Notes: generated by a model from the sequence alone, not told the origin. Shown: positions 22,105-31,313, counted from the first letter of the stretch. The stretch is 64,000 nt of DNA from an uncultured Lachnospiraceae bacterium (GCA_900550475.1 URSA01000006.1:1-64000), one strand, 5' to 3'. A program made the numbers and translations.

Positions 22105-22734
22105 ATGGCAAAGGTAGTAGTGATGGATCATCCCCTGATTCAGCATAAGATCGGGTATATTAGAAGAAAGGATACGGGAACCAAGGATTTCCGCCAGACC
22201 ATCGGCGAGATCGCTATGCTGATCTGCTACGAAGCGACCAGAGATCTGAAGCTTTCCGATGTGGAGATCGAGACACCGATCTGCAAGGCAAACGTAAAGG
22301 AGCTCAAGGGAAAGAAGATGGCGATCGTTCCCATCCTGCGCGCAGGTCTTGGCATGGTTGACGGCGTTCTGCAGCTGATCCCCGCTGCAAAGGTGGGACA
22401 TATCGGTCTGTACCGCGATCCCGAGACGCTGAATCCGGTGGAGTATTACTGCAAGCTGCCTGCGGACTGCGCAGAGAGAGAGGTATTTGTGGTAGATCCC
22501 ATGCTTGCAACGGGAGGCTCCTCTGTAGCTGCCATCCAGATGCTCAAGGACAAGGGCTGCAGGAACATCCATTTCATGTGTATTATTGCGGCACCCGAGG
22601 GCGTGGAGAAAATGAAGCAGATGCATCCGGACGTGGATATGTATATCGGTGCGCTTGACGAGAAACTGAACGATCACGGCTATATTGTTCCGGGACTGGG
22701 GGATGCGGGAGACAGAATCTTCGGCACAAAGTAA
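22105..22734 (+). CDS. upp: Uracil phosphoribosyltransferase
   Basis: This 209-residue enzyme converts uracil and PRPP to UMP. Family motifs include VMDHPLIQHKIGYIRRKDTGT at the start (shown in part), VPILRAGLGMVDG, the PRPP loop VVDPMLATGGSS, and the uracil-binding YIVPGLGDAGDRIFGT at the C-terminus. It has a near-ideal length. GGAGG lies before the ATG. The dCMP deaminase gene follows 28 bp later and both belong to pyrimidine salvage. Confidence 0.97.
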   Translation: MAKVVVMDHPLIQHKIGYIRRKDTGTKDFRQTIGEIAMLICYEATRDLKLSDVEIETPICKANVKELKGKKMAIVPILRAGLGMVDGVLQLIPAAKVGHIGLYRDPETLNPVEYYCKLPADCAEREVFVVDPMLATGGSSVAAIQMLKDKGCRNIHFMCIIAAPEGVEKMKQMHPDVDMYIGALDEKLNDHGYIVPGLGDAGDRIFGTK

Positions 22735-22762
22735 GTTACGGAACACCGGGCGGGGTATCAAA

Positions 22763-23245
22763 ATGGGAAAAAGAGAGAATTATATTAGCTGGGATGAATA
22801 TTTTATGGGGATCGCACAGCTTTCGGGCATGCGTTCCAAGGATCCGCATACGCAGGTGGGCGCCTGCATCGTGAGCGGCAGCCATAAAATACTCTCCATG
22901 GGGTATAACGGATTCCCCATCGGCTGCTCCGACGATGCATTTCCGTGGGAGCGCGAGGGGGACGAGCTTTCAACAAAATACCCCTATGTTACGCACGGGG
23001 AGATGAATGCGATCCTGAATTACAGGGGCGGTTCCCTGGAGGGAACAATCCTGTATGTGTCGCTGTTTCCGTGCAACGAGTGTGCCAAGGCGATCATACA
23101 GGCGGGCATAAAGAAAATCGTGTACGACAGCGACAAGTATGCGCTCAGTCCGTCCACCGTGGCGTCCAAGAGGATGCTTGACGCTGCGGGTGTGGAGTAT
23201 GTGCAGTACCGCAGGACGGGAAGAAAGATAGATCTTGAGGTCTGA
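22763..23245 (+). CDS. Deoxycytidylate (dCMP) deaminase
   Basis: The protein of about 160 residues belongs to the zinc-dependent dCMP/cytidine deaminase family. It has the HGEMNAI zinc and proton-shuttle motif, then FPCNECAKAIIQAG, the PCxxC pair. It deaminates dCMP to dUMP, feeding dTMP synthesis, and the layout resembles ComEB of Bacillus. The start MGKRENYISWDEYFMG at 22763 fits the family. The frame is open upstream into upp, which is not coding. It sits directly after upp in a pyrimidine-salvage pair. Confidence 0.92.
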   Translation: MGKRENYISWDEYFMGIAQLSGMRSKDPHTQVGACIVSGSHKILSMGYNGFPIGCSDDAFPWEREGDELSTKYPYVTHGEMNAILNYRGGSLEGTILYVSLFPCNECAKAIIQAGIKKIVYDSDKYALSPSTVASKRMLDAAGVEYVQYRRTGRKIDLEV

Positions 23246-23279
23246 TTTGCGCGTGTATGGAAAGGTGAGGAACGGTTAC

Positions 23280-24443
23280 ATGAAAAAAGCGGCCTTGCGG
23301 CGCGGAAAAATTGCAATATTGCTGCTGGTTGTCCTTCTCTTGCGTGACATACCGTCCATTGTCTATGCCAAGACCACGCAGGAGCAGCTGGATGAGGCGC
23401 TGAAAGACAGAAAAGAACTTCAGGACAGGATGGACGAGCAGGGAGAGCAGTTGGACGATCTGCGGAACACGGAGTCCGGTCTTCAGAAGGAGCTGAAAAA
23501 CTTAAACGAACAACTGACTGAGGTCAGCAACCGGCTGACGGAACTGGAAGGGCAGATTGCGGATAAGGAAGAGGAAATCCGCATCACCCAGGAAGAGCTG
23601 GAAGCGGCGAAGGCGGATGAAGAGTGGCAGTACGAGTGTGTGGTGAAGCACATCCAATACATGTACGAGGCGGGCGAGAGCAGCTATCTGGAGCTTTTCT
23701 TCTCTGTGGGAAGTATCAGTGATTTCCTGACATACGGGGACTACTTTGCAGCTATTGCGGATTACGATAAGAGGATGATGGACGCCTACGAGAAGGCAAG
23801 AATACTGGTGGAGGAGCAGGAAGCCAGACTACAGCAGGAGAAGGCGGATCTGGATGATCTGCGGGTGGCCGCAGAGGCGGAAAAGAGCAAGGTTGCCGGT
23901 CTTGTCAGCCAGACCTCCGGCACGATTTCTAGGTATGGGGACGAGATTGACAAGGCGGAGGCAGAGATGCGCGCCTATGAGGAGGAACTCCGGAAAAAGA
24001 ACGACAGCATCGAGGCGCTGAAAAAGAAGATCGAGGAAGAAAAGCGGCTGTCTCAGGAGGCGGCGAAGGCTGCATGGAGGGATATCTCCGAGGTTTCGTT
24101 TGCGGATGGGGACAGAAAGCTGCTGGCAAACCTGATCTACTGCGAGGCGGGAGGAGAGCCCTACGCCGGAAAGCTGGCTGTGGGGGCGGTTGTGATCAAC
24201 CGCGTGCTCAGTTCCAAGTATGCCGATACAGTGGTAGGCGTAATCTATCAGCCCTACCAGTTTTCTCCCGTGCGGAGCGGGCGTCTGGAGCTTGCACTTT
24301 CCGTGGACAGGGCGAATGCGGACTGCTACAAGGCGGCGGACGAAGCCATGTCCGGCATCACCAATGTGGGAAACTGCCTGTATTTCCGGACACCCATTGA
24401 GGGTCTGACCGGAATCAGTATCGGCGGACACATTTTTTATTAA
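23280..24443 (+). CDS. Secreted coiled-coil protein with C-terminal SleB-type hydrolase domain
   Basis: The protein of about 387 residues has a signal peptide (to about residue 32). A long coiled coil of about 230 residues follows, of the CwlO/PcsB type (TTQEQLDEALKDRKELQDR, then YEAGESSYLELFFSVGSISD). The C-terminus is a hydrolase_2/SleB domain (ANLIYCEAGGEPYAGKLAVG, then INRVLSS and GGHIFY). CwlO coiled coils usually carry NlpC/P60 or CHAP domains and respond to FtsEX. A SleB-type lytic domain here suggests peptidoglycan cleavage at the envelope. ATG 23280 has GGTGAGG upstream. Confidence 0.88.
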   Translation: MKKAALRRGKIAILLLVVLLLRDIPSIVYAKTTQEQLDEALKDRKELQDRMDEQGEQLDDLRNTESGLQKELKNLNEQLTEVSNRLTELEGQIADKEEEIRITQEELEAAKADEEWQYECVVKHIQYMYEAGESSYLELFFSVGSISDFLTYGDYFAAIADYDKRMMDAYEKARILVEEQEARLQQEKADLDDLRVAAEAEKSKVAGLVSQTSGTISRYGDEIDKAEAEMRAYEEELRKKNDSIEALKKKIEEEKRLSQEAAKAAWRDISEVSFADGDRKLLANLIYCEAGGEPYAGKLAVGAVVINRVLSSKYADTVVGVIYQPYQFSPVRSGRLELALSVDRANADCYKAADEAMSGITNVGNCLYFRTPIEGLTGISIGGHIFY

Positions 24444-24469
24444 ATTTGCCTAAACTGAGACCGTTTAAC

Positions 24470-24498
24470 TGGACAGTTTCGGGAAAAATTAGTATAAT
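24470..24498 (+). promoter_or_regulatory. Promoter of the ATP synthase operon
   Basis: TGGACA (24470-24475) and TATAAT (24493-24498) are 17 bp apart. No second promoter was recognised before atpC, so it probably drives the whole operon. Confidence 0.8.
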
Positions 24499-24554
24499 TT
24501 ACAGTAAATTGCATGCAGGGCACACGTACGGTGTTTCCCCGGAAAGGACAGGGC

Positions 24555-24809
24555 TTGGCACGGCGCAGAAAATATGACAGAACGGTATACCGGTCGCTTG
24601 CACTGATCTCTCAATTCGGCATCAGTATGCTGGTTCCCATTTTTTTGTGCTCTTTCGTCGGTCTGTGGCTGGACAGGCAGTTCCACACCTCATGGCTGAT
24701 GATTGTGTTCTTTTTTGTGGGCGCACTGGCAGGGTTTCGCAACATCTATATCATAGCGAAGCGCATATACGGAGAGAAGGGCGGTGACGGGCATGATAAA
24801 GAGGCTTAA
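24555..24809 (+). CDS. atpZ: AtpZ/AtpI-family membrane protein of the ATP synthase operon
   Basis: The protein of about 84 residues has two membrane helices (SLALISQFGISMLVPIFLCS, then WLMIVFFFVGALAGF) and short charged ends, the AtpZ pattern. Such proteins are thought to help F-ATPase assembly or ion supply. The start is placed at TTG 24555 because GGAAAGGA lies six bases upstream. An ATG at 24513 is in frame but only eight bases after the likely transcription start and has no ribosome site. It overlaps atpI by 26 bases. Confidence 0.85.
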   Translation: MARRRKYDRTVYRSLALISQFGISMLVPIFLCSFVGLWLDRQFHTSWLMIVFFFVGALAGFRNIYIIAKRIYGEKGGDGHDKEA

Positions 24810-25251
24810 GGCGACAGAGTTCAGAGCGCTGCTTGAGCTGATGACAGGAGAGCTTCTGTTCGGCCTGATCTGCTGGCTGGCTGCATTGCCTTTTCCCATT
24901 GATCAGGGAAGGTATGCGGCGGGGCTTTGGGTCGGTATTCTGCTGGCATGGATCAATGCCCTTTTGATGTGGCGCTCCCTGAACAAGGCTTTTCTGGGAG
25001 ATGAAAAGTATGCGGTCAGACAGATGGCGGGTGGTTATATCCTGCGCTATCTTCTGATAGCGGTCGTGCTGCTGGCAGTGTATTTTCTGGATGTCGGCTA
25101 TGTGCTAGCGACCTTTCTGGGCGTTATGGGACTGAAGATCGGAGCGTATCTGCAGCCCCTGACACATAAATTTTACAACCGGTTGTTCCATGAGACGGAT
25201 CCGGTTCCTCAGCCGCTTGCGGAGGAGGAGACAAATGACGGGGAAGAGTAA
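24784..25251 (+). CDS. atpI: ATP synthase subunit I
   Basis: This 155-residue protein has four membrane helices, of the ATP synthase I type. It is implicated in assembly of the c-ring. The GTG start overlaps the end of atpZ by 26 bases, and an ATG three codons later is also possible. The Gly-rich fourth helix is followed by a soluble tail with EEETNDGEE. It precedes atpB by 12 bases. Its sequence is variable, so the identification rests on position and topology. Confidence 0.85.
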   Translation: MTGMIKRLKATEFRALLELMTGELLFGLICWLAALPFPIDQGRYAAGLWVGILLAWINALLMWRSLNKAFLGDEKYAVRQMAGGYILRYLLIAVVLLAVYFLDVGYVLATFLGVMGLKIGAYLQPLTHKFYNRLFHETDPVPQPLAEEETNDGEE

Positions 25252-25263
25252 GGAGGTGAGAGC

Positions 25264-25998
25264 GTGGGATACGGAATCTTGTTGTCGTCGGGCAACGATG
25301 TGGATTTCATGATCAAGGGATTGTTCAAATATTCTTTTTTCGGACACGAGGTGTGGATCACGACCACCCATGTCTGTCTGCTCATCGTCATGCTTTTGCT
25401 GATAGGCTTTGCAATTGCCGCTAACATTGCGATGAAGCGCGCCGAAGAGATTCCCACCGGCTTCCAGAACGTGGTGGAGCTGATCGTGGAGAAACTGGAC
25501 GGCATGGTGGACAGCACCATGGGAAAGAGTGCCGTGAAGTTCCGGAACTACATCGGAACCGTTTTCATTTTCATTCTGATCAGCAACCTGTCCGGACTGG
25601 TAGGGCTCCGACCGCCCACAGCGGACTACGGTGTGACGCTGCCGCTTGGACTTGCAACGTTTGTGATGATCCATTTTAACACGGTCAAGCATCATTCCTT
25701 GAAGGATATCTGGGTGGACAAATGTTCTCCTTTGCCGCCGTGGCTGCCGATCTGGCTGCCGATCAACCTGATCGGTGATATCGCGGTGCCGATTTCCTTG
25801 TCGCTGCGTCTGTTTGCAAACATTCTGTCTGGACTTGTCATGATGGCGCTTGTGTACGGACTGCTCGGGAAGCTGGCGCTGATCTGGCCGGCTGCCCTGC
25901 ATGTTTATCTGGACATCTTTTCCGGCGCAATCCAGACCTATGTATTCTGTATGCTGACAATGACGTATCTTGCCAACGCAATCGGAGATACGGAGTAG
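25264..25998 (+). CDS. atpB: ATP synthase F0 subunit a
   Basis: This 244-residue membrane protein forms the ion half-channels facing the c-ring. It has the family motifs GLRPPTADYGVTLPL and, in the last two helices, the essential arginine region SLSLRLFANILSG. The C-terminus ends TMTYLANAIGD. The start is GTG 25264 with AAGGAGGTGAG. It lies in the usual I-B-E-F-H-A-G-D-C order. Confidence 0.96.
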   Translation: MGYGILLSSGNDVDFMIKGLFKYSFFGHEVWITTTHVCLLIVMLLLIGFAIAANIAMKRAEEIPTGFQNVVELIVEKLDGMVDSTMGKSAVKFRNYIGTVFIFILISNLSGLVGLRPPTADYGVTLPLGLATFVMIHFNTVKHHSLKDIWVDKCSPLPPWLPIWLPINLIGDIAVPISLSLRLFANILSGLVMMALVYGLLGKLALIWPAALHVYLDIFSGAIQTYVFCMLTMTYLANAIGDTE

Positions 25999-26054
25999 TC
26001 AAATCGTTTTACAATAACTGTGAAGCCGCGATGGCGGCAGAAAGAGAGGAAAAA

Positions 26055-26309
26055 ATGGAATTTAACGAGAATTTTATCAGAGGTTGTTCAGCAATTGGTG
26101 CGGGTCTGGCGTTGATCGCCGGTATCGGACCCGGTGTAGGACAGGGTATTGCGGCAGGACATGCTGCAGCGGCTGTGGGACGCAACCCGGGCGCTAAGTC
26201 CGAGATTACCTCCACCATGCTTCTGGGACAGGCTGTTGCCGAGACCACAGGTCTGTACGGTCTGGTTACCGGTCTGATCCTGATGTTTGTTCAGCCCTTA
26301 GTAAAATAA
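26055..26309 (+). CDS. atpE: ATP synthase F0 subunit c with Na+-binding signature
   Basis: This 84-residue hairpin protein forms the rotary c-ring. The sequence has IAGIGPGVGQGIAAG in helix 1 and LGQAVAETTGLYG in helix 2. Gln30, Glu63, Thr64, Thr65 and Tyr68, together with Val61, match the Na+-binding ligands of the Ilyobacter tartaricus c subunit (Gln32, Val63, Glu65, Ser66, Thr67, Tyr70), shifted by two. A Na+-coupled enzyme is therefore predicted. ATG 26055 has a GAGG upstream, and the earlier frame up to 26031 is not likely used. Confidence 0.96.
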   Translation: MEFNENFIRGCSAIGAGLALIAGIGPGVGQGIAAGHAAAAVGRNPGAKSEITSTMLLGQAVAETTGLYGLVTGLILMFVQPLVK

Positions 26310-26370
26310 AAGCTTCCGCGCAGAACGGCGGCTTTGCTGCCTGAGGGAAGAGAGAAAGGAGGCTTGAGGG

Positions 26371-26916
26371 GTGAAAATTTTATTGACATCCGGTGAGACA
26401 ATGACCAGATTGTTCAATTTGGACTGGCAGTTGGTTGCGGATTCCGTCCTTACCATGATTGCGGTGCTGTTTTTGTTTGCCGCACTTTCGTATTTTCTGT
26501 TTGATCCGGTCAGAAAGATGCTGTCCGGGCGTACCGAGAAGATCAAGGGAGAGCTTGCGCAGGCAGCGGACGATATGGCGCAGGCAAAGGCGATGAAGCA
26601 GGAGTATGAGGATAAGCTCCGCGACATCCAGAAGGAAGCTGACGGTATCATGGCGGATGCCCGAAAGAGAGCGCTGATCAGTGAAAATCAGATCGTGAAT
26701 AACGCGAAGGAAGAGGCGGCGCGCATTCTGGAGAGAGCCAGAACAGAGGCAGAGCTGGAGAAGCAGAAGGCTGTCGATGATGTGAAGAAGGAAATGATCG
26801 CAGTCGCTTCCATGATGGCCGGCAAGGTAGTTGCGGGTGCCATCGACACGACTGTTCAGGAGAGCCTGATCGATGAGACGCTGAAAGAAATGGGTGAGAG
26901 TACATGGCTAAGCTGA
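26371..26916 (+). CDS. atpF: ATP synthase F0 subunit b
   Basis: This 181-residue protein has one N-terminal membrane helix (about residues 22-44) and a long, charged coiled coil (EYEDKLRDIQKEADGIM, then NAKEEAARILERA), the peripheral stalk. The start is GTG 26371 with AAAGGAGG seven bases upstream. It overlaps atpH by 13 bases, consistent with translational coupling. Confidence 0.94.
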   Translation: MKILLTSGETMTRLFNLDWQLVADSVLTMIAVLFLFAALSYFLFDPVRKMLSGRTEKIKGELAQAADDMAQAKAMKQEYEDKLRDIQKEADGIMADARKRALISENQIVNNAKEEAARILERARTEAELEKQKAVDDVKKEMIAVASMMAGKVVAGAIDTTVQESLIDETLKEMGESTWLS

Positions 26917-27452
26917 CGGAAAAGGTATATGGCGAAGCGCTGTTTGAACTTGCCGTGGAAGAAGGCAGGGAGAAGGAGCTTTTGCAGGAGGTTCTTACGA
27001 TCAGGAAGGTGCTGGACAAGAATCCGGACTTTGCAAAGCTTATGAAGAATCCCGCCATTCCGGAGAGCGAGAAGGAAGAAGTGCTGAAAACCGTGTGGGA
27101 CGGATGCATCAGCAAAGAGATCACCGGGCTTATGCTGCTTTTGCTTCAAAAGGAGCATTACGGTGAGGTCACGCAGGTGCTAGATTACTTTGCGGCCCGC
27201 ATCAAGGAAGAGCAGAAGATTGGCGTGGCGTATGTGTCCACGGCGCTGCCCATCACGGAAGAACAGCAAAAAAGCGTAGAAAAGAGACTGCTCGACACCA
27301 CGGCATACAAGTCCTTTGAGATGCATTATCAGACGGATCCCGCATTGATCGGCGGAATCGTCATCCGTATTGGGGACAGGGTAGTGGACAACAGTATCCG
27401 GACAAGACTGGATAATCTGAGCAGACAGTTATATCAGATCAAATTGCAGTAA
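26904..27452 (+). CDS. atpH: ATP synthase F1 subunit delta
   Basis: This 182-residue protein matches the delta/OSCP subunit that links the peripheral stalk to the F1 head. The N-terminal helical domain starts YGEALFELAVEEGREKELLQEV and a C-terminal domain ends DPALIGGIVIRIGDRVVDNSIRT (shown in part). It overlaps the end of atpF. A GAGAG lies in the overlap as ribosome site. Confidence 0.94.
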   Translation: MAKLTEKVYGEALFELAVEEGREKELLQEVLTIRKVLDKNPDFAKLMKNPAIPESEKEEVLKTVWDGCISKEITGLMLLLLQKEHYGEVTQVLDYFAARIKEEQKIGVAYVSTALPITEEQQKSVEKRLLDTTAYKSFEMHYQTDPALIGGIVIRIGDRVVDNSIRTRLDNLSRQLYQIKLQ

Positions 27453-27485
27453 TGCAGAAAATACAAGAAAGGTGCGAACGGATCC

Positions 27486-28991
27486 ATGAATTTGAAACCA
27501 GAAGAAATCAGTTCGGTAATTAAGGATCAGATCAAGCGGTATGCGGCCGAGATGGAAGTATCCGAGGTTGGTACGGTCATTCAGGTTGCGGATGGAATTG
27601 CCCGCGTACACGGACTGGAAAACGCCATGCAGGGTGAACTTTTGGAATTTCCCGGCGGCGTATACGGCATGGTGCTCAACCTGGAGGAGGACAACGTAGG
27701 TGCCGTGCTTTTAGGCAGCCAGCGCAACATCAACGAGGGTGATGTGGTCAAGACTACCGGCAGAGTGGTGGAAGTGCCTGTGGGCGATGCCATGCTGGGA
27801 AGAGTTGTCAATGCATTGGGACAGCCGATTGACGGAAAAGGCCCCATCCAGACAAGCAAGTACCGCAAGATCGAGAGAGTGGCTTCCGGTGTTATCACCA
27901 GAAAGTCGGTGGATACGCCGTTGCAGACAGGTATCAAGGCAATTGACTCCATGGTGCCCATCGGCAGAGGTCAGCGTGAGCTGATCATCGGCGACAGACA
28001 GACGGGAAAGACCGCGATTGCGATCGATACCATTATCAACCAGAAGGGACAGAACGTAAAGTGTATCTATGTTGCGATCGGTCAGAAGGCTTCCACGGTG
28101 GCAACCATTGTAAAGACACTGGAAGAGTACGGTGCATTTGCATACACCACGGTTGTTGCTGCAACCGCCAGCGAGCTGGCGCCTTTGCAGTACATCGCGC
28201 CGTATGCGGGCTGTGCGATCGGTGAGGAGTGGATGGAGAATGGCGAGGATGTGCTTGTGGTATATGACGATCTGAGCAAGCATGCAGCCGCATACAGAAC
28301 CCTCTCCCTGCTTTTGAAGAGACCGCCCGGAAGAGAGGCATATCCCGGCGATGTATTCTATCTGCACTCCAGACTGCTGGAGCGTGCAGCGAGAATGAGC
28401 GAGGAATACGGCGGCGGATCCCTGACGGCATTGCCGATCATAGAGACGCAGGCGGGGGATGTTTCCGCATATATTCCGACAAATGTTATTTCCATCACCG
28501 ACGGACAGATCTATCTGGAGACGGAAATGTTCAACGCAGGCTTCAGACCGGCAGTCAACGCCGGACTTTCGGTATCCCGTGTGGGTGGTGCCGCACAGAT
28601 CAAGGCAATGAAGAAGATTGCAGCGCCTATCCGTGTGGAGCTTGCACAGTACCGTGAGCTGGCAGCCTTTGCACAGTTCGGCTCCGAGCTGGATGCGGAC
28701 ACCAAGGAGAAGCTGGCACAGGGCGAGCGCATCAAGGAGATTTTGAAGCAGCCCCAGTATGCTCCCATGCCTGTGCAGTATCAGGTCATTATCATCTACA
28801 CGGCGACGAACAAGTACCTGCTGGATATTCCCGTAGCGGATATCACCAGATTTGAGAGGGAGTTTTTCGAGTATCTGGATACCAAATATCCCGATATTCC
28901 CAAGGCAATCGCAGATGAGAAGGTGATTTCTGAGGCGACGGAGGAGAACCTGAAAAAGGCACTGGACGGATTCAAGAAAGAGTTTAAGTAG
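27486..28991 (+). CDS. atpA: ATP synthase F1 subunit alpha
   Basis: This 501-residue protein is the non-catalytic nucleotide-binding subunit. Walker A is in IGDRQTGKTAIAID, and further marks are TVVAATASELAPLQYIAPY, DDLSKHA and the alpha/beta signature PAVNAGLSVSRVGGAAQ. The ATG has AAGG upstream (AAAGGTGCGAACGG). It comes 33 bases after atpH. Confidence 0.98.
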   Translation: MNLKPEEISSVIKDQIKRYAAEMEVSEVGTVIQVADGIARVHGLENAMQGELLEFPGGVYGMVLNLEEDNVGAVLLGSQRNINEGDVVKTTGRVVEVPVGDAMLGRVVNALGQPIDGKGPIQTSKYRKIERVASGVITRKSVDTPLQTGIKAIDSMVPIGRGQRELIIGDRQTGKTAIAIDTIINQKGQNVKCIYVAIGQKASTVATIVKTLEEYGAFAYTTVVAATASELAPLQYIAPYAGCAIGEEWMENGEDVLVVYDDLSKHAAAYRTLSLLLKRPPGREAYPGDVFYLHSRLLERAARMSEEYGGGSLTALPIIETQAGDVSAYIPTNVISITDGQIYLETEMFNAGFRPAVNAGLSVSRVGGAAQIKAMKKIAAPIRVELAQYRELAAFAQFGSELDADTKEKLAQGERIKEILKQPQYAPMPVQYQVIIIYTATNKYLLDIPVADITRFEREFFEYLDTKYPDIPKAIADEKVISEATEENLKKALDGFKKEFK

Positions 28992-29008
28992 ACAGGCGGT
29001 GATTTGTT

Positions 29009-29872
29009 ATGGCATCCATGCGAGATATAAAGCGCCGTAAGGGCAGCATACAGAGCACGCAGCAGATTACCAAGGCGATGAAGCTTGTGTCGACGGTGAA
29101 GCTGCAGCGCGCCAGACAAAATGCGGAGCAGTCCGCAGGCTATTTCTCCTGTATGTACGATACGGTCACATCCATCCTTGCAATGACCATGGGCATGAAA
29201 CACCCCTATCTGGATGGCGGCGAATCCGGGAAACGTGCCGTGATCGTCATTACCTCCAACAGAGGTTTGGCGGGAGGCTACAACTCCAATATCGTCAAGC
29301 TTGTGAAAGCAAACTTCGACAAGGACGATACGGTGGTTTACGCGGTGGGCAAGAAGGGACGTGATGCGCTGGCAAGACAGGGCTATTTCATTGCGGCGGA
29401 CGCTTCCGAAATTGCGGAGGAGCCGGCCTATGCGGACGCTATGGCGTTGTCCGCAAAGTTGCTGGATTCCTTTGCAAAAGGTGAGATTCGTGAGATCTAT
29501 CTTGCATATACCAAGTTTAAAAACACAGTGAGTCATATCCCGACACTGCTTAAGCTTCTTCCGGTGCAGATGCCGGAGGAGGAAGAGCGTGAGGAGGAGA
29601 GGAAGAATGCGCAGGCGCCCATGAACTTCGAGATGGACGAGGAGAGCGCATTGAACCTCCTGATTCCGAAGTATGTTACAAGTCTGATCTACGGTGGTCT
29701 GGTGGAGGCGGCGGCAAGCGAGAACGGAGCCAGAATGCAGGCGATGGATTCCGCCACCAGCAATGCTGAGGAAATGATTGAGGATTTGACACTCATGTAT
29801 AACCGGGCGCGTCAAAGCTCCATTACGCAGGAGCTGACAGAGATCATAGCCGGTGCAGGTGCGATATCTTAA
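29009..29872 (+). CDS. atpG: ATP synthase F1 subunit gamma
   Basis: This 287-residue protein is the rotor shaft. The N-terminal helix is MASMRDIKRRKGSIQSTQQI, the family segment ITSNRGLAGGYNSN follows the first helix, and the C-terminal helix ends YNRARQSSITQELTEIIAGA. An acidic insertion (EEEREEERKNAQ, about residue 192) lies in the middle. It sits 17 bases after atpA. Confidence 0.97.
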   Translation: MASMRDIKRRKGSIQSTQQITKAMKLVSTVKLQRARQNAEQSAGYFSCMYDTVTSILAMTMGMKHPYLDGGESGKRAVIVITSNRGLAGGYNSNIVKLVKANFDKDDTVVYAVGKKGRDALARQGYFIAADASEIAEEPAYADAMALSAKLLDSFAKGEIREIYLAYTKFKNTVSHIPTLLKLLPVQMPEEEEREEERKNAQAPMNFEMDEESALNLLIPKYVTSLIYGGLVEAAASENGARMQAMDSATSNAEEMIEDLTLMYNRARQSSITQELTEIIAGAGAIS

Positions 29873-29908
29873 GAGACGAGATTCTTAAAAGATAGAATGG
29901 AGAGTAAG

Positions 29909-31300
29909 ATGGCAGAGAAAAATAAAGGAAAAATCACACAGATCATCGGTGCGGTGCTGGATATCCGTTTTGCGGAAGGACAGCTTCCCGAGATCAACGA
30001 GGCGGTTGTTATTCCGCTTAAGGCTGGGGACAGCCTGACGGTTGAGGTCGCACAGCATCTGGGTGATGATACGGTAAGATGTATTGCCATGGGTACGACG
30101 GACGGTCTGATACGAGGGATGGAGGCTGAGGCAACGGGTGCTCCCATTTCCGTACCGGTGGGAGAGAACACACTGGGACGTATGTTCAACGTGCTGGGAA
30201 AACCCATTGACAACAAACCGGCTCCGGAGAATGTTTCTTATGAGCCGATTCACAGACCAGCCCCTTCCTTTGAAGAGCAGTCTACCAACACGGAGCTTCT
30301 GGAGACCGGTATCAAGGTGGTCGACCTGCTCTGCCCCTATCAGAAGGGTGGCAAGATCGGTCTTTTCGGCGGTGCAGGTGTAGGAAAGACGGTGCTGATT
30401 CAGGAACTGATCCGAAACATAGCGACGGAGCACGGCGGATATTCCGTGTTTACAGGCGTAGGAGAGCGTACCCGTGAGGGTAACGATCTGTATCATGAAA
30501 TGACGGAGTCAGGCGTTATTGATAAGACGACCATGGTGTTCGGTCAGATGAACGAGCCCCCCGGAGCCCGTATGAGAGTGGGACTTACGGGTCTGACCAT
30601 GGCGGAGTATTTCAGAGATAAGGGTGGAAAGGACGTGCTGTTGTTTATCGACAATATCTTTCGTTTCACTCAGGCAGGAAGCGAGGTATCCGCACTTCTG
30701 GGACGTATGCCTTCCGCGGTGGGGTATCAACCTACATTACAGACGGAGATGGGCGCTCTTCAGGAGCGTATCACATCCACCAAGGACGGTTCCATCACCT
30801 CCGTACAGGCAGTTTATGTGCCTGCGGATGACCTGACGGACCCGGCACCCGCAACCACGTTTGCCCATCTGGATGCAACGACGGTGCTTTCCCGTTCCAT
30901 TGTAGAGCTGGGTATCTATCCGGCGGTGGATCCTCTGGAGTCAACCTCCCGTATTCTGGATCCGAGAATCGTGGGTGAGGAGCATTATGCGGTTGCCCGC
31001 GGTGTGCAGGAGATTTTGCAGCATTATAAGGAACTGCAGGATATTATTGCAATTCTGGGTATGGATGAGCTTTCCGAGGAGGACAAGCTGGTGGTTTCCC
31101 GTGCGAGAAAGGTACAGAGATTCCTGTCCCAACCGTTCTTCGTAGCAGGACAGTTTACCGGACTGGAAGGCAAGTATGTTCCGGTAGCCGAGACGATCAG
31201 AGGCTTCAAGGAGATTCTGGACGGAAAGCATGACGACATTCCGGAAAGCTATTTCCTGAATGCGGGCAGCATTGACGATGTACTGGCAAAAGTGAAGTAA
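29909..31300 (+). CDS. atpD: ATP synthase F1 subunit beta
   Basis: This protein of about 463 residues is the catalytic subunit. Walker A GGAGVGKTVL, the catalytic glutamate in VGERTREGND and the Walker B region LLFIDNIFRFTQAGSEVS are present. The start is placed at ATG 29909 (MAEKNKGKITQI) because GGAG lies six bases upstream. The frame also has an ATG at 29897 with a poor ribosome site. It is second to last in the operon. Confidence 0.98.
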   Translation: MAEKNKGKITQIIGAVLDIRFAEGQLPEINEAVVIPLKAGDSLTVEVAQHLGDDTVRCIAMGTTDGLIRGMEAEATGAPISVPVGENTLGRMFNVLGKPIDNKPAPENVSYEPIHRPAPSFEEQSTNTELLETGIKVVDLLCPYQKGGKIGLFGGAGVGKTVLIQELIRNIATEHGGYSVFTGVGERTREGNDLYHEMTESGVIDKTTMVFGQMNEPPGARMRVGLTGLTMAEYFRDKGGKDVLLFIDNIFRFTQAGSEVSALLGRMPSAVGYQPTLQTEMGALQERITSTKDGSITSVQAVYVPADDLTDPAPATTFAHLDATTVLSRSIVELGIYPAVDPLESTSRILDPRIVGEEHYAVARGVQEILQHYKELQDIIAILGMDELSEEDKLVVSRARKVQRFLSQPFFVAGQFTGLEGKYVPVAETIRGFKEILDGKHDDIPESYFLNAGSIDDVLAKVK

Positions 31301-31313
31301 GGACGGTGTCATT

